The notes below the pieces were generated by a model. It did no database searches and was not told where the DNA came from. It saw only the letters and a list, made by a program, of their open reading frames with translations. Source: Natrialba hulunbeirensis JCM 10989 (GTDB lineage: Archaea; Halobacteriota; Halobacteria; Halobacteriales; Natrialbaceae). From it: a DNA stretch of 64,000 bases. Location: assembly GCF_000337575.1 (NCBI RefSeq), contig NZ_AOIM01000010.1:1-64000 (forward strand), read 5' to 3'. Both the position numbers and the translations under genes were made by a program. This document shows positions 25,653-34,689 of this stretch, piece by piece. The first letter of the stretch is position 1. Each line of letters begins with the position of its first letter.

Positions 25653-25841
25653 TCACTCCGACTGCTCGTTCTTTTCGACTTCCGTGATGATCACGTCCCA
25701 GTCAGGATGGTCGGCTCCGTTCCGACATTCAAATCCGCCTTCTACATCGATTCCACTCTCGTAGGCCCTGCGAAGGAGGGCTTTCAGCTGCCCGTTCAAT
25801 TCTTCCCTCGACGTAAGCGCAATCTCCTCAGAAGTCATCAT
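25653..25841 (-). CDS. Small partner protein of the HalOD1 gene
   Basis: 62 residues: MMTSEEIALTSREELNGQLK, ALLRRAYESGIDVEGGFECR and a final DWDVIITEVEK. No named domain, but small proteins of this type (amphipathic helix then a DWxVxI strand) recur beside HalOD1 genes in haloarchaea, as far as I recall. Its start overlaps the 3' end of the HalOD1 gene by 14 nt, so the two are co-transcribed and probably translationally coupled. Confidence 0.7.
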   Translation of the reverse strand: MMTSEEIALTSREELNGQLKALLRRAYESGIDVEGGFECRNGADHPDWDVIITEVEKNEQSE

Positions 25842-26184
25842 CCCGCGCCCCTTCGTAGTTCTCCGCTGTGAGTTCGTGTTCTGGTGTGATGGTGATCACA
25901 CCGTAGCTGTGTACGGTTATTGCGTGTCCCTCATGCGTAAATGTGATGTGGGAATCTCCGTCCGTCCGGTTTCGAGCGCGGACGAACGCATCTACTTTGT
26001 CAGGGTCGACAGTAGAATGAAGTGGATCAAGTTCAACCGGATCTACACCCAGTAGGTCCGCCAACGTTGCGATACTGGCCATGCTCGCGGGTGTCCTCTC
26101 CTGATCAAATTGGGTGCGAACACTCTCACACTCCTGACAGTACTCGACCGCTTCGACTCCAACCCCAGATACCGTTGTGTCCAT
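25828..26184 (-). CDS. HalOD1 output-domain protein
   Basis: 118 residues from ATG 26184. Residues ~30-75 match the haloarchaeal output domain 1 pattern: SIATLADLLGVDPVELDPLH followed by VDPDKVDAFV, then HITFTHEGHAITVHSYGVIT. This domain often follows sensor domains in two-component proteins but here is nearly alone. An upstream TTG (26217) is in frame and would add 11 residues. Precise role unknown; signalling is inferred from the domain family. Confidence 0.8.
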   Translation of the reverse strand: MDTTVSGVGVEAVEYCQECESVRTQFDQERTPASMASIATLADLLGVDPVELDPLHSTVDPDKVDAFVRARNRTDGDSHITFTHEGHAITVHSYGVITITPEHELTAENYEGARDDDF

Positions 26185-26267
26185 CTTGCCAGACTCTAGG
26201 CGTTTGAATCGGTTCAAAAAGGCTACTGATTATACAGGGGGTTTAAGCAGTATGGCTACTCGAATGA

Positions 26268-26912
26268 TCACGACGAACTGCTGAGTGTCGCTCCAATGAG
26301 GCGTCGATGCCCGCGTCGAAGACGTGACGAGAGTGACTGCTGGGTGATGCCCAACTCGTCAGCGATCGCTTCGAGCGATGTCTCACGAGGGGTGTCGAAG
26401 TAGCCCCGCTCGTACGCTAACACCAGCGCCTCGCGCTGCGTCTCGGTCAACTCGTACCCCTCTCCCTGAATCGGAAGCATCGCGTGGACGGCGGTGATCG
26501 CTATCGGGATGTCGTTTTCCTGGCAGTACTCTCGAAACTCGGCGATTGACTCTCGGCTCTCGCCGCGCACCTCGAATCGCCATTCGTCTTTTGTACCGAT
26601 TCCAGAGAGCACAACGACGTTGGCCTTGGCAAGTGCACTCAGGATACCGAAGTACTCGTGTTCCCACTCGGCACGCATGAGATACTCGTCTTCGACGTTA
26701 TCGACCAGTTGGATGTTGCTCACGCCAGCATGTTGTCCAAACGACGCTTCGATACTCTCTGTTTCTGCACCATGTACCCAGAAGTACGGGACAATCAGCG
26801 TCTCGTGTGGAATGAGTCGCTCTAGCTCGACCACCACTCCCGGCAAGTTCTCGAAGACGCTTCCAAGTGGAAACTCCTCTGTCGGGCTCGTAAACTCCAT
26901 CACAGTCGCCAT
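26268..26912 (-). CDS. Bat-like regulator with HTH_10 domain (divergent paralogue 1)
   Basis: 214 residues from ATG 26912 (MATVMEFTSPTEEFPLGSVF). The N-terminal part is a sensor-like domain (LPGVVVELERLIPHETLIVP, YFWVHGAETESIEA). The C-terminal HTH_10 shows LTETQREALVLAYERGYFDT and SLEAIADELGITQQSLSSRL. It is paralogous to the protein encoded divergently at 27104 (same layout, shared VPxFWVxE motif and HTH). The 191-bp gap between the two start codons must hold both promoters. Confidence 0.88.
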   Translation of the reverse strand: MATVMEFTSPTEEFPLGSVFENLPGVVVELERLIPHETLIVPYFWVHGAETESIEASFGQHAGVSNIQLVDNVEDEYLMRAEWEHEYFGILSALAKANVVVLSGIGTKDEWRFEVRGESRESIAEFREYCQENDIPIAITAVHAMLPIQGEGYELTETQREALVLAYERGYFDTPRETSLEAIADELGITQQSLSSRLRRGHRRLIGATLSSSS

Positions 26913-27103
26913 GCGGAAACCTTCGTCTAGGAGCCGAATAACCGGTATGGGTGGTGTGCCATGGCGTCGAGACAAGCAACCATACCGTTACTGGCTGGGA
27001 TCGTGTGTGTTGTGAGCGGGACGTACGTGTGATAACGGGTCGTCCATGGTACACCATGTCGTCTGCTTTTGTACGACCGACCAATCTAGTCTCACAAGTT
27101 AGC

Positions 27104-27769
27104 ATGAGTGTGATAACGGAGATTCGCATCCCGTCCGATGATTTTCAACTCGGACAAATCCTCAGTCTAGAGCAAGCGTCAGCAATTGAACTCGAGACGC
27201 TCGTTCCGAGTGGGGATGCTACCGTGCCGCTCTTTTGGGTCTACGAACCGGCCGAAAACGGCTTTCTCGATACCGTCGAACGCTATCCAACTGTCAACAG
27301 CGTCACATCGGTAGACGTGTTCGAAGACCGGACGCTGTTCCGGATCGACTGGGATGCGAGCCAGGACCACCTTTTTCAATGTATCTTGGAACACGACGGG
27401 CAAATACTGAGTGCCATTGGAGCACCCGAAGGGTGGAACTTCGAGATCCGATTCCCAAACCGCGAAGCATTGAGCCAGTGCCAGAACTGTTGTAAGGACG
27501 CCCACATCTCCCTGGAGATAACTCGAATATACAATCCAACGGATCCCGAGGCTGGTCCGTGGTATGGCTTGAGTGAACCCCAACGAGAAGCGCTTGCGCT
27601 TGCTGTCCGAATGGGATACTACGACATCCCACGAGGCTGTACGACCGCGGAGTTAGCCGACGAACTCGGGATTTCCGATCAGGCAGTGACGGAGCGACTG
27701 CGTCGTGCCATTGGCACGTTTGGACGGTACGCACTTCTCACTCCGGAGTCAGCGGCCAAAGTGGACTGA
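27104..27769 (+). CDS. Bat-like regulator with HTH_10 domain (divergent paralogue 2)
   Basis: 221 residues from ATG 27104 (MSVITEIRIPSDDFQLGQIL). Sensor part: ELETLVPSGDATVPLFWVYE; DNA-binding part: LSEPQREALALAVRMGYYDI and TTAELADELGISDQAVTERL. It is the divergent paralogue of the gene at 26268-26912. Two extra cysteines occur in the middle (ALSQCQNCCKDAH), not seen in the partner, possibly a metal or redox site. It is followed by a DUF7344-type gene on the same strand. Confidence 0.88.
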   Translation: MSVITEIRIPSDDFQLGQILSLEQASAIELETLVPSGDATVPLFWVYEPAENGFLDTVERYPTVNSVTSVDVFEDRTLFRIDWDASQDHLFQCILEHDGQILSAIGAPEGWNFEIRFPNREALSQCQNCCKDAHISLEITRIYNPTDPEAGPWYGLSEPQREALALAVRMGYYDIPRGCTTAELADELGISDQAVTERLRRAIGTFGRYALLTPESAAKVD

Positions 27770-27826
27770 TTGGTCCCTGACACACCATGGAACAGAACCA
27801 GACAGTTGGGCCTCTGCTATGTGAGT

Positions 27827-28234
27827 ATGGATGAGAATCGAGAGTTAGAAACAGGTGATATTCTATCAGTTGATTCGGTCCCCGATACTTCAGGACGTGA
27901 GCGCCCAATCTCCCCTGATACGATTCTGTTAGCAGTAGCGAACGAACACCGACGCGCCATCCTCAACGCAGTGATCAACGCTTCTGAGAAGACACTGGAA
28001 TACGATGCGCTTGTAGAGCGCGTTGCAGACCAGGTTCGGGACGAAGACGCAAAGCGGGAGTTGGACGAACACCGACAACGCGTTCGAATCGCACTTCACC
28101 ACACTCATCTTCCAAAACTGGAGGAGGCTCAGATAATCGGCTATGAGGCTGAAACAGGGCACATCCAATTTGTTGGCGGTGAACTGGAGCAGAAGATTCT
28201 GCGTCTGGTCGAACCGTACGATATTCGCGAGTGA
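27827..28234 (+). CDS. DUF7344-type HTH protein
   Basis: 135 residues from ATG 27827. The core LLAVANEHRRAILNAVINAS, then LVERVADQVRDED and VRIALHHTHLPKLEEAQIIG is the haloarchaeal winged-helix DUF7344 pattern, similar to PadR/ArsR-like repressors. It ends LEQKILRLVEPYDI. It lies 57 bp after the Bat-like gene, likely in the same transcription unit, making a small regulatory cluster. Confidence 0.85.
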   Translation: MDENRELETGDILSVDSVPDTSGRERPISPDTILLAVANEHRRAILNAVINASEKTLEYDALVERVADQVRDEDAKRELDEHRQRVRIALHHTHLPKLEEAQIIGYEAETGHIQFVGGELEQKILRLVEPYDIRE

Positions 28235-28373
28235 GCGGTGTAATTGAGGATGGGCAACGCCAGCATCAATCTCATATCTCCCACCCAACGTAATCACTTT
28301 CTTTACTGGACGTAGAGTAGTAGAAAATAAACAACGACCACTGCGGGCGGATGGCGGGTGACCGCGGTCGCAG

Positions 28374-29246
28374 TTAGTAGAACTCGCGAACGAGGTCCAT
28401 CGCGTCCTCGGGAGCGCCGTCAGGAATCTCGGACATGTTCTCGGTGACGCCGTGCTGTTCGTGGTACGGCACCGAGTTTTCGTCCTGATACATGACGCCC
28501 TGATACTCCTTGTCGCCGTCGAGGATGACCTCCTTGGCGTCCTCGTAGTCGTGGCGGTCGTGGTCTTCGTCTTCCTGCAGGTCGACCAGCGAGTCACGGA
28601 AGTAGTCGTAGGTGTCGACGTCGTTGAACGTGACACACGGGCTAAAGACGTTGACGAAGCCGAAGCCGTCGTGCTCGATTGCCTCCTGGATGATCTCCTG
28701 GTGGCGCAGCGCGTCCGAGGCAAAGGACTGTGCAATGAAGGTTGCACCCGAGGCGAGTGCGAGCGCGAGCGGGTTGACCGGCGGCTGCTGTGGCCCCTCC
28801 GGCGTCGTCGAGGTCTCGAAGTCAGAGCGCGAGGTCGGCGAGGCCTGCCCCTTCGTCAGGCCGTAGATGCGGTTGTCCATGACGACGTAGGACATGTCGA
28901 CGTTCCGGCGAACGGCGTGGACGAAGTGACCGGCACCGATCGAGTACCCGTCACCGTCACCGCCGGCGGCCATCACTTCGATGTCCGGGCGAGCCATCTT
29001 GACACCGGTCGCGACCGGCAGTGCACGGCCGTGGACCCCGTGCAGCGCGTAGCTGTGCATGTAGGTCCCGATCTTGCCGGAACAGCCGATCCCGGCGACC
29101 ACGAACGTGTTGTCGGGGTCGTTGCCGGTCTCAGCGAGGGCTTTCATCATGCCGTTCATCGTCCCGAAGTCACCGCATCCGGGACACCAGGTTGGCTGCT
29201 TGTCGGACTTGAAGTCAGTGAATCGAACGTCGGATTGGGAGCTCAT
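28374..29246 (-). CDS. korB: 2-oxoacid:ferredoxin oxidoreductase, beta subunit
   Basis: 290 residues. TPP-binding and Fe-S features: QPTWCPGCGDFGTMNGMMKA, VAGIGCSGKIGTYMHSYALH and GGDGDGYSIGAGHFVHAVRR with following DNRIYGLTKGQASPTS. The enzyme oxidatively decarboxylates a 2-oxoacid (2-oxoglutarate or pyruvate) to the acyl-CoA and reduces ferredoxin, replacing NAD-linked dehydrogenase complexes in haloarchaea. It follows the alpha subunit with a 1-nt TAATG overlap. The 2-oxoglutarate form is my best guess. Confidence 0.93.
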   Translation of the reverse strand: MSSQSDVRFTDFKSDKQPTWCPGCGDFGTMNGMMKALAETGNDPDNTFVVAGIGCSGKIGTYMHSYALHGVHGRALPVATGVKMARPDIEVMAAGGDGDGYSIGAGHFVHAVRRNVDMSYVVMDNRIYGLTKGQASPTSRSDFETSTTPEGPQQPPVNPLALALASGATFIAQSFASDALRHQEIIQEAIEHDGFGFVNVFSPCVTFNDVDTYDYFRDSLVDLQEDEDHDRHDYEDAKEVILDGDKEYQGVMYQDENSVPYHEQHGVTENMSEIPDGAPEDAMDLVREFY

Positions 29247-30997
29247 TATGCTGGAACCTCCTGGGAGAGTTTTTCGGTAATTTCCTCGGCGAGTTCGTCC
29301 GCCTTGAAGCGAACGCCCGTGTACTTGTTGATGCGCTTGACGCGTTCGAGCACGTCGTGTTCGATCACGTCGGCGAACTGTCCGGTGGCGTTACACTCGA
29401 CAACGATCGTCTCCTCGGCGGCGGCGATCTCGTCGCTCAGGTCAGGTCGTGGGAAGATGTACGGCACCGAGATGACGCGCACGTCAACACCGTCGTCCTC
29501 GAGATAGTCGAGTGCTTCGACGAGTGCACCTTCGTTCGAGCCCCACGAAATGATGAGGTTGTCGGCGTCTTCGTCGCCGAATTCGCGGTAGTCCCACTCC
29601 TCTTGCTCTTTCGCGGTCTCGACCTTGCGGTTTCGCTTGTCGACTTGCTGGACGCGAACGTCCTGCTCTTCAGTTCGGCGACCGAGTTCGTTGTGCTCAA
29701 GCCCGGTCGACATGTGTGCACCGTCAGTCGTGCCCGGAATCGCACGGGGGCTGACACCGTCCTCGGTGTTGGCGTGGGCGCGGAAGCGGCCCTGTGAGTC
29801 GAGCCACTCGTCGACCTCGTCTTCGTCAACGAGTTTGCCACGGTCGATCTCGACGTCGTCCATGTTGAACGCGTCTGGCTCGAAGGTCTGCTCAGTGACC
29901 GACATTGCGAGGTCAGAGACCAGGAAGACCGGCGTCTGGTACTTCTCGGCCAGATTGAACGCCTCGATCGTCTTCCAGAAACACTCGTCGATCGATGTCG
30001 GGGTGACGACGAAGCGCGGAATCTCGCCGTGGCCACCGTAGAGGGCCATGTTGAGGTCGCCCTGTTCTTGCTTGGTCGGCATCCCGGTCGAGGGACCGGA
30101 GCGCTGGACGTCGGTGATGACCAGCGGCGTCTCGCTCGTCGCGACCAGACCGAACGTCTCGGTCATCAGGTCGATCCCGGCACCGGAGGTCGCCGTCATC
30201 GCTCGTGCGCCGGCGCGTGCCCCGCCGAGAGCCATGTTGATCGCCGAGAGTTCGTCCTCGGCCTGCACGACGTGGCCGCCGTACTCCTCGATACGGCCCG
30301 TCAGGTACTCCATGATAGACGTCGCAGGCGTGATCGGATAGCCGGCGTAGAAGCGACAGCCGGCAGCGATCGCCCCCATCCCGATCGCCTCGTTGCCGTT
30401 GAGCAGGACGTAGTCGTTGTCAGTCGTTTCGAGATCGTAGCCGAGATCGAGATCGTAGTTCTCCTCGACGTATTCCTGACCCAGACGGGCGGCTTCCTTG
30501 TTGTTCTCGACGATCTTCGAGCCTTTCCCACCGAAGCGCTTCTCGAGTGCTTCGTCCAGGTACTCGACGTCGAAGCCGGTGATCTCACACGCGGCACCGA
30601 GTGCGACGATGTTGCGCATGATTGCGCCACCGGCGTCCTCGGCGAGGGATTTCAGGGGGACGTCGACGGCGGACATCTCCTCGGGGATATCGGCTTCCCA
30701 GGAGCGCTCGCCGTCGTAGATAATTGCACTCCCCTCGTGGAGTTCGTCGAGATTCTCGTCGATGGTGCGCTGGGTGAGCGCGACGAGAATGTCGAGGCGG
30801 TCGACGACGCTCTGGATGTTGTCGACCGACGTGCGAATCTTGTAGGCTGTGTAGCCGCCGCGGATTCGCGACGCGAAGTCTTTCGACGTGAATACATGCC
30901 GTCCGGCTCGGGATAACGCCTGGGCGAAGATCTTCCCAGTGGAGTCGATGCCATCGCCAGCCTCGCCTCCGACCGCCCAGTTGAGGTCCTCAGCCAT
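29246..30997 (-). CDS. korA: 2-oxoacid:ferredoxin oxidoreductase, fused gamma-alpha subunit
   Basis: 583 residues from ATG 30997 (MAEDLNWAVGGEAGDGIDST). The N-terminal ~190 residues are the gamma domain (IFAQALSRAGRHVFTSKDFA, SRIRGGYTAYKIR). The alpha domain follows with NEAIGMGAIAAGCRFYAGYP, ITPATSIMEYL and TATSGAGIDLMTETFGLV, plus QRSGPSTGMPTKQEQGDLN. The C-terminal domain ends EEITEKLSQEV. An open frame upstream of 30997 is spurious. Pairs with korB directly downstream. Confidence 0.93.
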   Translation of the reverse strand: MAEDLNWAVGGEAGDGIDSTGKIFAQALSRAGRHVFTSKDFASRIRGGYTAYKIRTSVDNIQSVVDRLDILVALTQRTIDENLDELHEGSAIIYDGERSWEADIPEEMSAVDVPLKSLAEDAGGAIMRNIVALGAACEITGFDVEYLDEALEKRFGGKGSKIVENNKEAARLGQEYVEENYDLDLGYDLETTDNDYVLLNGNEAIGMGAIAAGCRFYAGYPITPATSIMEYLTGRIEEYGGHVVQAEDELSAINMALGGARAGARAMTATSGAGIDLMTETFGLVATSETPLVITDVQRSGPSTGMPTKQEQGDLNMALYGGHGEIPRFVVTPTSIDECFWKTIEAFNLAEKYQTPVFLVSDLAMSVTEQTFEPDAFNMDDVEIDRGKLVDEDEVDEWLDSQGRFRAHANTEDGVSPRAIPGTTDGAHMSTGLEHNELGRRTEEQDVRVQQVDKRNRKVETAKEQEEWDYREFGDEDADNLIISWGSNEGALVEALDYLEDDGVDVRVISVPYIFPRPDLSDEIAAAEETIVVECNATGQFADVIEHDVLERVKRINKYTGVRFKADELAEEITEKLSQEVPA

Positions 30998-31150
30998 GTT
31001 AGGGCGAACCTTGCTGCCAGCCAATAAAAAGGCTTCTGAAAGCATAATCCGGCCGTTCGAGGGGTAGGCAAATCTGTACGTTTGGTCGGTGTTTGGCGAC
31101 TGCAGAGTTGGAACGGAACGCCTTTTCGACGGCCGGCCGAACGTCCCGGT

Positions 31151-31795
31151 ATGGAAGGCACGCCAGTCACTGTCGAATCGGTACGTGAGGTTGGACCAGA
31201 TACCGTTGCACTCGAGCTGGAAACACCCGAGGAATTCGACGCGCTCCCCGGTCAATTCGTGCTCGTCCGCGCCGAACTTGACGGTGTCGACGAGGAACTC
31301 GCCCGCCACTACACGCTCTCCTCGCCGTCGGTCGGCGACACCTTCGAGATCACCGTCGGCATCGATCCCGACGGCGACCTCTCGCCGTGGCTCGCCGATC
31401 TCGAGTCCGGTGCGACGATTCACATCGACGGCCCGTTCGGCACCATCACCTACGAGGACGAGCAGGACATCGTTGCCATTGCTGGCGGGCCAGGCGTCGG
31501 CCCCGCAATTTCGATCGCCGAAGCCGCCCACGCGGCCGGGCAGGACGCCGTCGTCATCTATCAGGACGACGCGCCCGCCCACCGCGAGCGACTGGATGTA
31601 CTCGAGGACGACGGCACGCCAGTCACGATCGTCGAGGACGGCGCGGACGAGGAGTTAGCGGCTGCGATCGAGGCACATTTGGACGAGGGACAGGTCTATG
31701 CCTTCGGCTTCGCGGATTTCGTTACGCTGGTGTCGGAGACGATCGAGGAGGCTGGCGGCGATTCGGACGAGGCGCTGATCGAGAACTTCGGATAA
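31151..31795 (+). CDS. Ferredoxin/flavodoxin-reductase-like FAD/NAD(P) protein
   Basis: 214 residues from ATG 31151. The FAD domain shows LPGQFVLVRAELDGVDEELA followed by RHYTLSSPS (FAD motif RxYS/T), and the nucleotide domain has IVAIAGGPGVGPAISIAEAA. The C-terminus is short and lacks an Fe-S domain. It resembles the reductase family that links ferredoxin and NAD(P)H. It is divergent from korAB by 153 bp; exchange of electrons with the ferredoxin reduced by KorAB is plausible but inferred. Confidence 0.85.
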   Translation: MEGTPVTVESVREVGPDTVALELETPEEFDALPGQFVLVRAELDGVDEELARHYTLSSPSVGDTFEITVGIDPDGDLSPWLADLESGATIHIDGPFGTITYEDEQDIVAIAGGPGVGPAISIAEAAHAAGQDAVVIYQDDAPAHRERLDVLEDDGTPVTIVEDGADEELAAAIEAHLDEGQVYAFGFADFVTLVSETIEEAGGDSDEALIENFG

Positions 31796-31819
31796 CCGGT
31801 CTGCAATCGGAACCTGCTG

Positions 31820-32194
31820 TTACGCTCCGTCGTCGGTCTGTTCTGTCTCCTCGGATTCGGCTTCAGTAATCAGCGCTGTCGGATCGTCGGACTCGTCGGA
31901 CTCGTCGGGCTCGTCGAGTTCGTCAAGTGCTGTGTCCGCTGGGTCTGATTCGGGCTTGGTGTCGGACTCGGCTTCGGAGTCGGACTCGGACGCAGACGTA
32001 CTGTCGCCCGCAGACGACGCCACGTCCTTTCGCACTGCGAGCTGCTCGCTCCCGCATGCGGGACACGTCTTCTGTGCCTGGTGGAACCGTTCGCCACAGT
32101 CACGACACAGATACGGCGCTGTGTCGTCTCGTGCGGATTCAGCCTCCTGTTTGAACTCTTCGACCCTCTCTCCGAGACGCTCGAACAGGCTCAT
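31820..32194 (-). CDS. Zinc-ribbon protein with acidic tail
   Basis: 124 residues from ATG 32194. The N-terminus MSLFERLGERVEEFKQEAES is helical, followed by one zinc ribbon YLCRDCGERFHQAQKTCPAC (CxxC...CxxC). Residues ~60-124 are Ser/Asp/Glu-rich and low complexity. Function unknown; the ribbon suggests nucleic-acid or protein interaction. It is convergent with the reductase gene. Confidence 0.75.
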   Translation of the reverse strand: MSLFERLGERVEEFKQEAESARDDTAPYLCRDCGERFHQAQKTCPACGSEQLAVRKDVASSAGDSTSASESDSEAESDTKPESDPADTALDELDEPDESDESDDPTALITEAESEETEQTDDGA

Positions 32195-32309
32195 ACGCCA
32201 CCTACTCGAACGATTCTGATAAGCATTTGTTACAGTTGCGAGCAACTGGGGTACCAACTCACCGCCGCGTCGCTCGCAGCCAGTAAAAAACCCGAAAATT
32301 GAGGAACCG

Positions 32310-34214
32310 TTAGTTGTGCCAGCGTGCCAGTCCCAGCGCCGACAGCATCGCGACCAGCGCCGCAACGGCACCGAAGCCTGGCAGGCCATCGTCGTCAGAC
32401 TCCGTCTCGGAGTCCGTTGCATCCGTCCCGAGGAACTCGGTCACCTGCCCCATGTCAAGTCGTGGGTGCTCTTCGTCCCACTCACCGGGCATGTGGACAG
32501 TCGTCGCGTCGTCGACGATCGCGTGCTCGCGCACGTCGTCTTCGGTCGCATCAGCGTCGACCATTCCGGTCGCGTAGACGTACGCCGCTTCGTCGTCGCT
32601 GTCGGCGTAGATGTGCTCGACGGTGAGCCCGTGGTACGCATCCGAGAGATGCGATTCGAACGCGCTAATGTCGTCGAACGTCGCACCGGCTTCCATCGTA
32701 ACCGTGCCGTCATCCATATCGAGGTCGAACTTCGCGAGTTCGAGTTCCGCCTCTTCGAACGCCGTCACGAGCGCGAGCGCCTCGTCATCCATCATCGGAT
32801 CGTTCTGGAGGTCCTGGACCATCGCGTTGATCGCAGTCTCGAGGTAGTCCTCCTGCGTGAACTCGAGTGCCATCTCGACGCTGACCTCGTCGTCGTCGGT
32901 CGTCGCCGTGGCGTCGATGACGAACTCGGGCGAGTCGATATCGCGCTCTGCGAGTTCGTCGGTGTAGGCATCCCAGTTCTCGGCGTCGGAGTCGTAGTCG
33001 AAGGTGAGCGTCGCCTCGTTCGCGCCGGTGCCTTCGTATCGGAGGTCCCAGGTCGAGGTCTGCGTGAGGTCGGCTTCGACCTGTGCCTCGTACATCTCTG
33101 CGTAGTCGTCGAACTCGTCATCGAACTCCTCGTCCATCTCGTCGACGGCGTCCACGAGGTCGAGGACTGCCATTGCGGTCGTCTCGAAGTTACTGAACGC
33201 AATATCCCACTCCGCGTCGACCGTGTTCTCGCCGAAGGCGTAGGAGAACTCGAACGCCTCGAGTTCGGCGGCGAGGATGTCAGCCGCGACCTCCTCGGCG
33301 TCGGACTGGCTGATATCGAGTTCGGGGTCGTTCGTGAGTTCGTCCGCGATCAGTTGCTCGAGTCCGTCCTTGACGTTCTCGAGTTCGATCGTGTACTCGA
33401 CGTCGATGTAGCCGCCGCCGGCCGTGTCGGCGTCGAACTCGTGGTCGTGGATGGTGACCGTTGCGTCGCCGCCGAGTTCCTGTGCGATTGCGCCGTACTC
33501 GGCTTCGAGCGCTGCCTTCGCGTCGGCCTCAGTCTCCCACTGGTCGACCTCGAACGGCTGGAGCGTGTCCTGCTGACTGACGTCGACTGTGTAGCTGCCG
33601 TCAGTCTCGGTGATCGTCAGATCGAGGCCAGTCTCGGGGCCCTCGGCGGGCATGATGTGCGAGACGCTGAGGTCGCCTTCCATGGCGAACTCGTCTGCAC
33701 TCGAGACCATCTCACCGGAGGAGGTTGCCGACTGGACGAAGTCCGCTTCGGGGAACTCCTGGGTGTCGAGAACGAGTTCGAGATCCGCATCGAGTTCGTT
33801 CGTCTCCTCGGTCTGCTCGCCGTCGACGTTCATCGAGAAGTCGTTGATCGCGTCTGGACGGTCGGCGACGAACGAGCCGTCGGATTCCATGCCGTCCTCA
33901 CCGAGGGCGAACGAGAACGCTGCGGTGATATCCTCTTCGATGTCGTCGGAGATCAGGGCGTATACGACCGATTCGCTCGCGTCGAGACCGAATTCGGCAC
34001 TTCCGTCGAGGTCGTCATCAGCGTCATCTTCGTAGACGAGGACTGCGTCACCGTCGTCGGTGACGAACACTTCGTCCGCCGGGTCTGCCTGGTCGATACC
34101 CGTCTCAGAGCCGGCAACGGCCGTGCCAGCCACAGCCGAGGTAATCAGTACAACTGCCATCACAAGTGCTGCGAACCGTTGGAGGGACAGTCCGCATGGA
34201 GGTTTCCTTCCCAT
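32310..34214 (-). CDS. PGF-CTERM cell-surface protein
   Basis: 634 residues: an N-terminal signal (SLQRFAALVMAVVLITSAVA, then AGTAVAG) and a long acidic ectodomain. A Ser/Asp-rich spacer precedes the C-terminal LPGFGAVAALVAMLSALGLA plus basic end. The PGFG motif with hydrophobic helix and basic tail is the archaeosortase/PGF-CTERM sorting signal. The protein would be cleaved and lipid-anchored at the surface. The ectodomain contains repeats of a beta-type pattern (FSMNVDGEQ, VDVEYTIELENV) without a named domain. Confidence 0.85.
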   Translation of the reverse strand: MGRKPPCGLSLQRFAALVMAVVLITSAVAGTAVAGSETGIDQADPADEVFVTDDGDAVLVYEDDADDDLDGSAEFGLDASESVVYALISDDIEEDITAAFSFALGEDGMESDGSFVADRPDAINDFSMNVDGEQTEETNELDADLELVLDTQEFPEADFVQSATSSGEMVSSADEFAMEGDLSVSHIMPAEGPETGLDLTITETDGSYTVDVSQQDTLQPFEVDQWETEADAKAALEAEYGAIAQELGGDATVTIHDHEFDADTAGGGYIDVEYTIELENVKDGLEQLIADELTNDPELDISQSDAEEVAADILAAELEAFEFSYAFGENTVDAEWDIAFSNFETTAMAVLDLVDAVDEMDEEFDDEFDDYAEMYEAQVEADLTQTSTWDLRYEGTGANEATLTFDYDSDAENWDAYTDELAERDIDSPEFVIDATATTDDDEVSVEMALEFTQEDYLETAINAMVQDLQNDPMMDDEALALVTAFEEAELELAKFDLDMDDGTVTMEAGATFDDISAFESHLSDAYHGLTVEHIYADSDDEAAYVYATGMVDADATEDDVREHAIVDDATTVHMPGEWDEEHPRLDMGQVTEFLGTDATDSETESDDDGLPGFGAVAALVAMLSALGLARWHN

Positions 34215-34494
34215 CGTTCACGTATATTGAAGTCTCCATCTTATGTAGGTTTCGAGAACTTATTCTGTCCGCTAGATGAGAGTCACACAACTGTCGTTCG
34301 AGGCCGTTTCTCGCCGCCTAATTTACAGGCATAACACGGGTCCACGTACACGAGGATCCGTAGCGGTGGTGTGTGCGGGCCGTTGAGGCGCGTAGGCTGG
34401 CGATTACTGTTCTGTCCGATCGGTCAGGCCGACAGATTCGGACGCCCTGCCTTACGGAACCCTTATCAGTGTGACGCGCATCTCTTGAAAAGCA

Positions 34495-34689
34495 ATGGCG
34501 AAAGGAACTGTCGATTTCTTTAACGACACAGGCGGCTACGGATTCATCGAAACTGAGGATGCGGACGACGACGTGTTCTTCCACATGGAAGACGTTGGCG
34601 GCCCGGACCTCGAAGAGGGACAGGAGCTCGAGTTTGACATCGAGCAGGCCGACAAGGGCCCACGAGCAACCAACGTCACCCGACTGTAA
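34495..34689 (+). CDS. cspA: Cold-shock domain protein
   Basis: 64 residues: MAKGTVDFFNDTGGYGFIET, DDDVFFHMEDV and a C-terminal KGPRATNVTRL. RNP1-like (GGYGFIET) and RNP2-like (VFFHMED) motifs of the CSD fold are present. It binds single-stranded nucleic acid as an RNA chaperone. Single gene; the terminator region after it is followed by the 8-bp repeat array. Confidence 0.95.
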   Translation: MAKGTVDFFNDTGGYGFIETEDADDDVFFHMEDVGGPDLEEGQELEFDIEQADKGPRATNVTRL

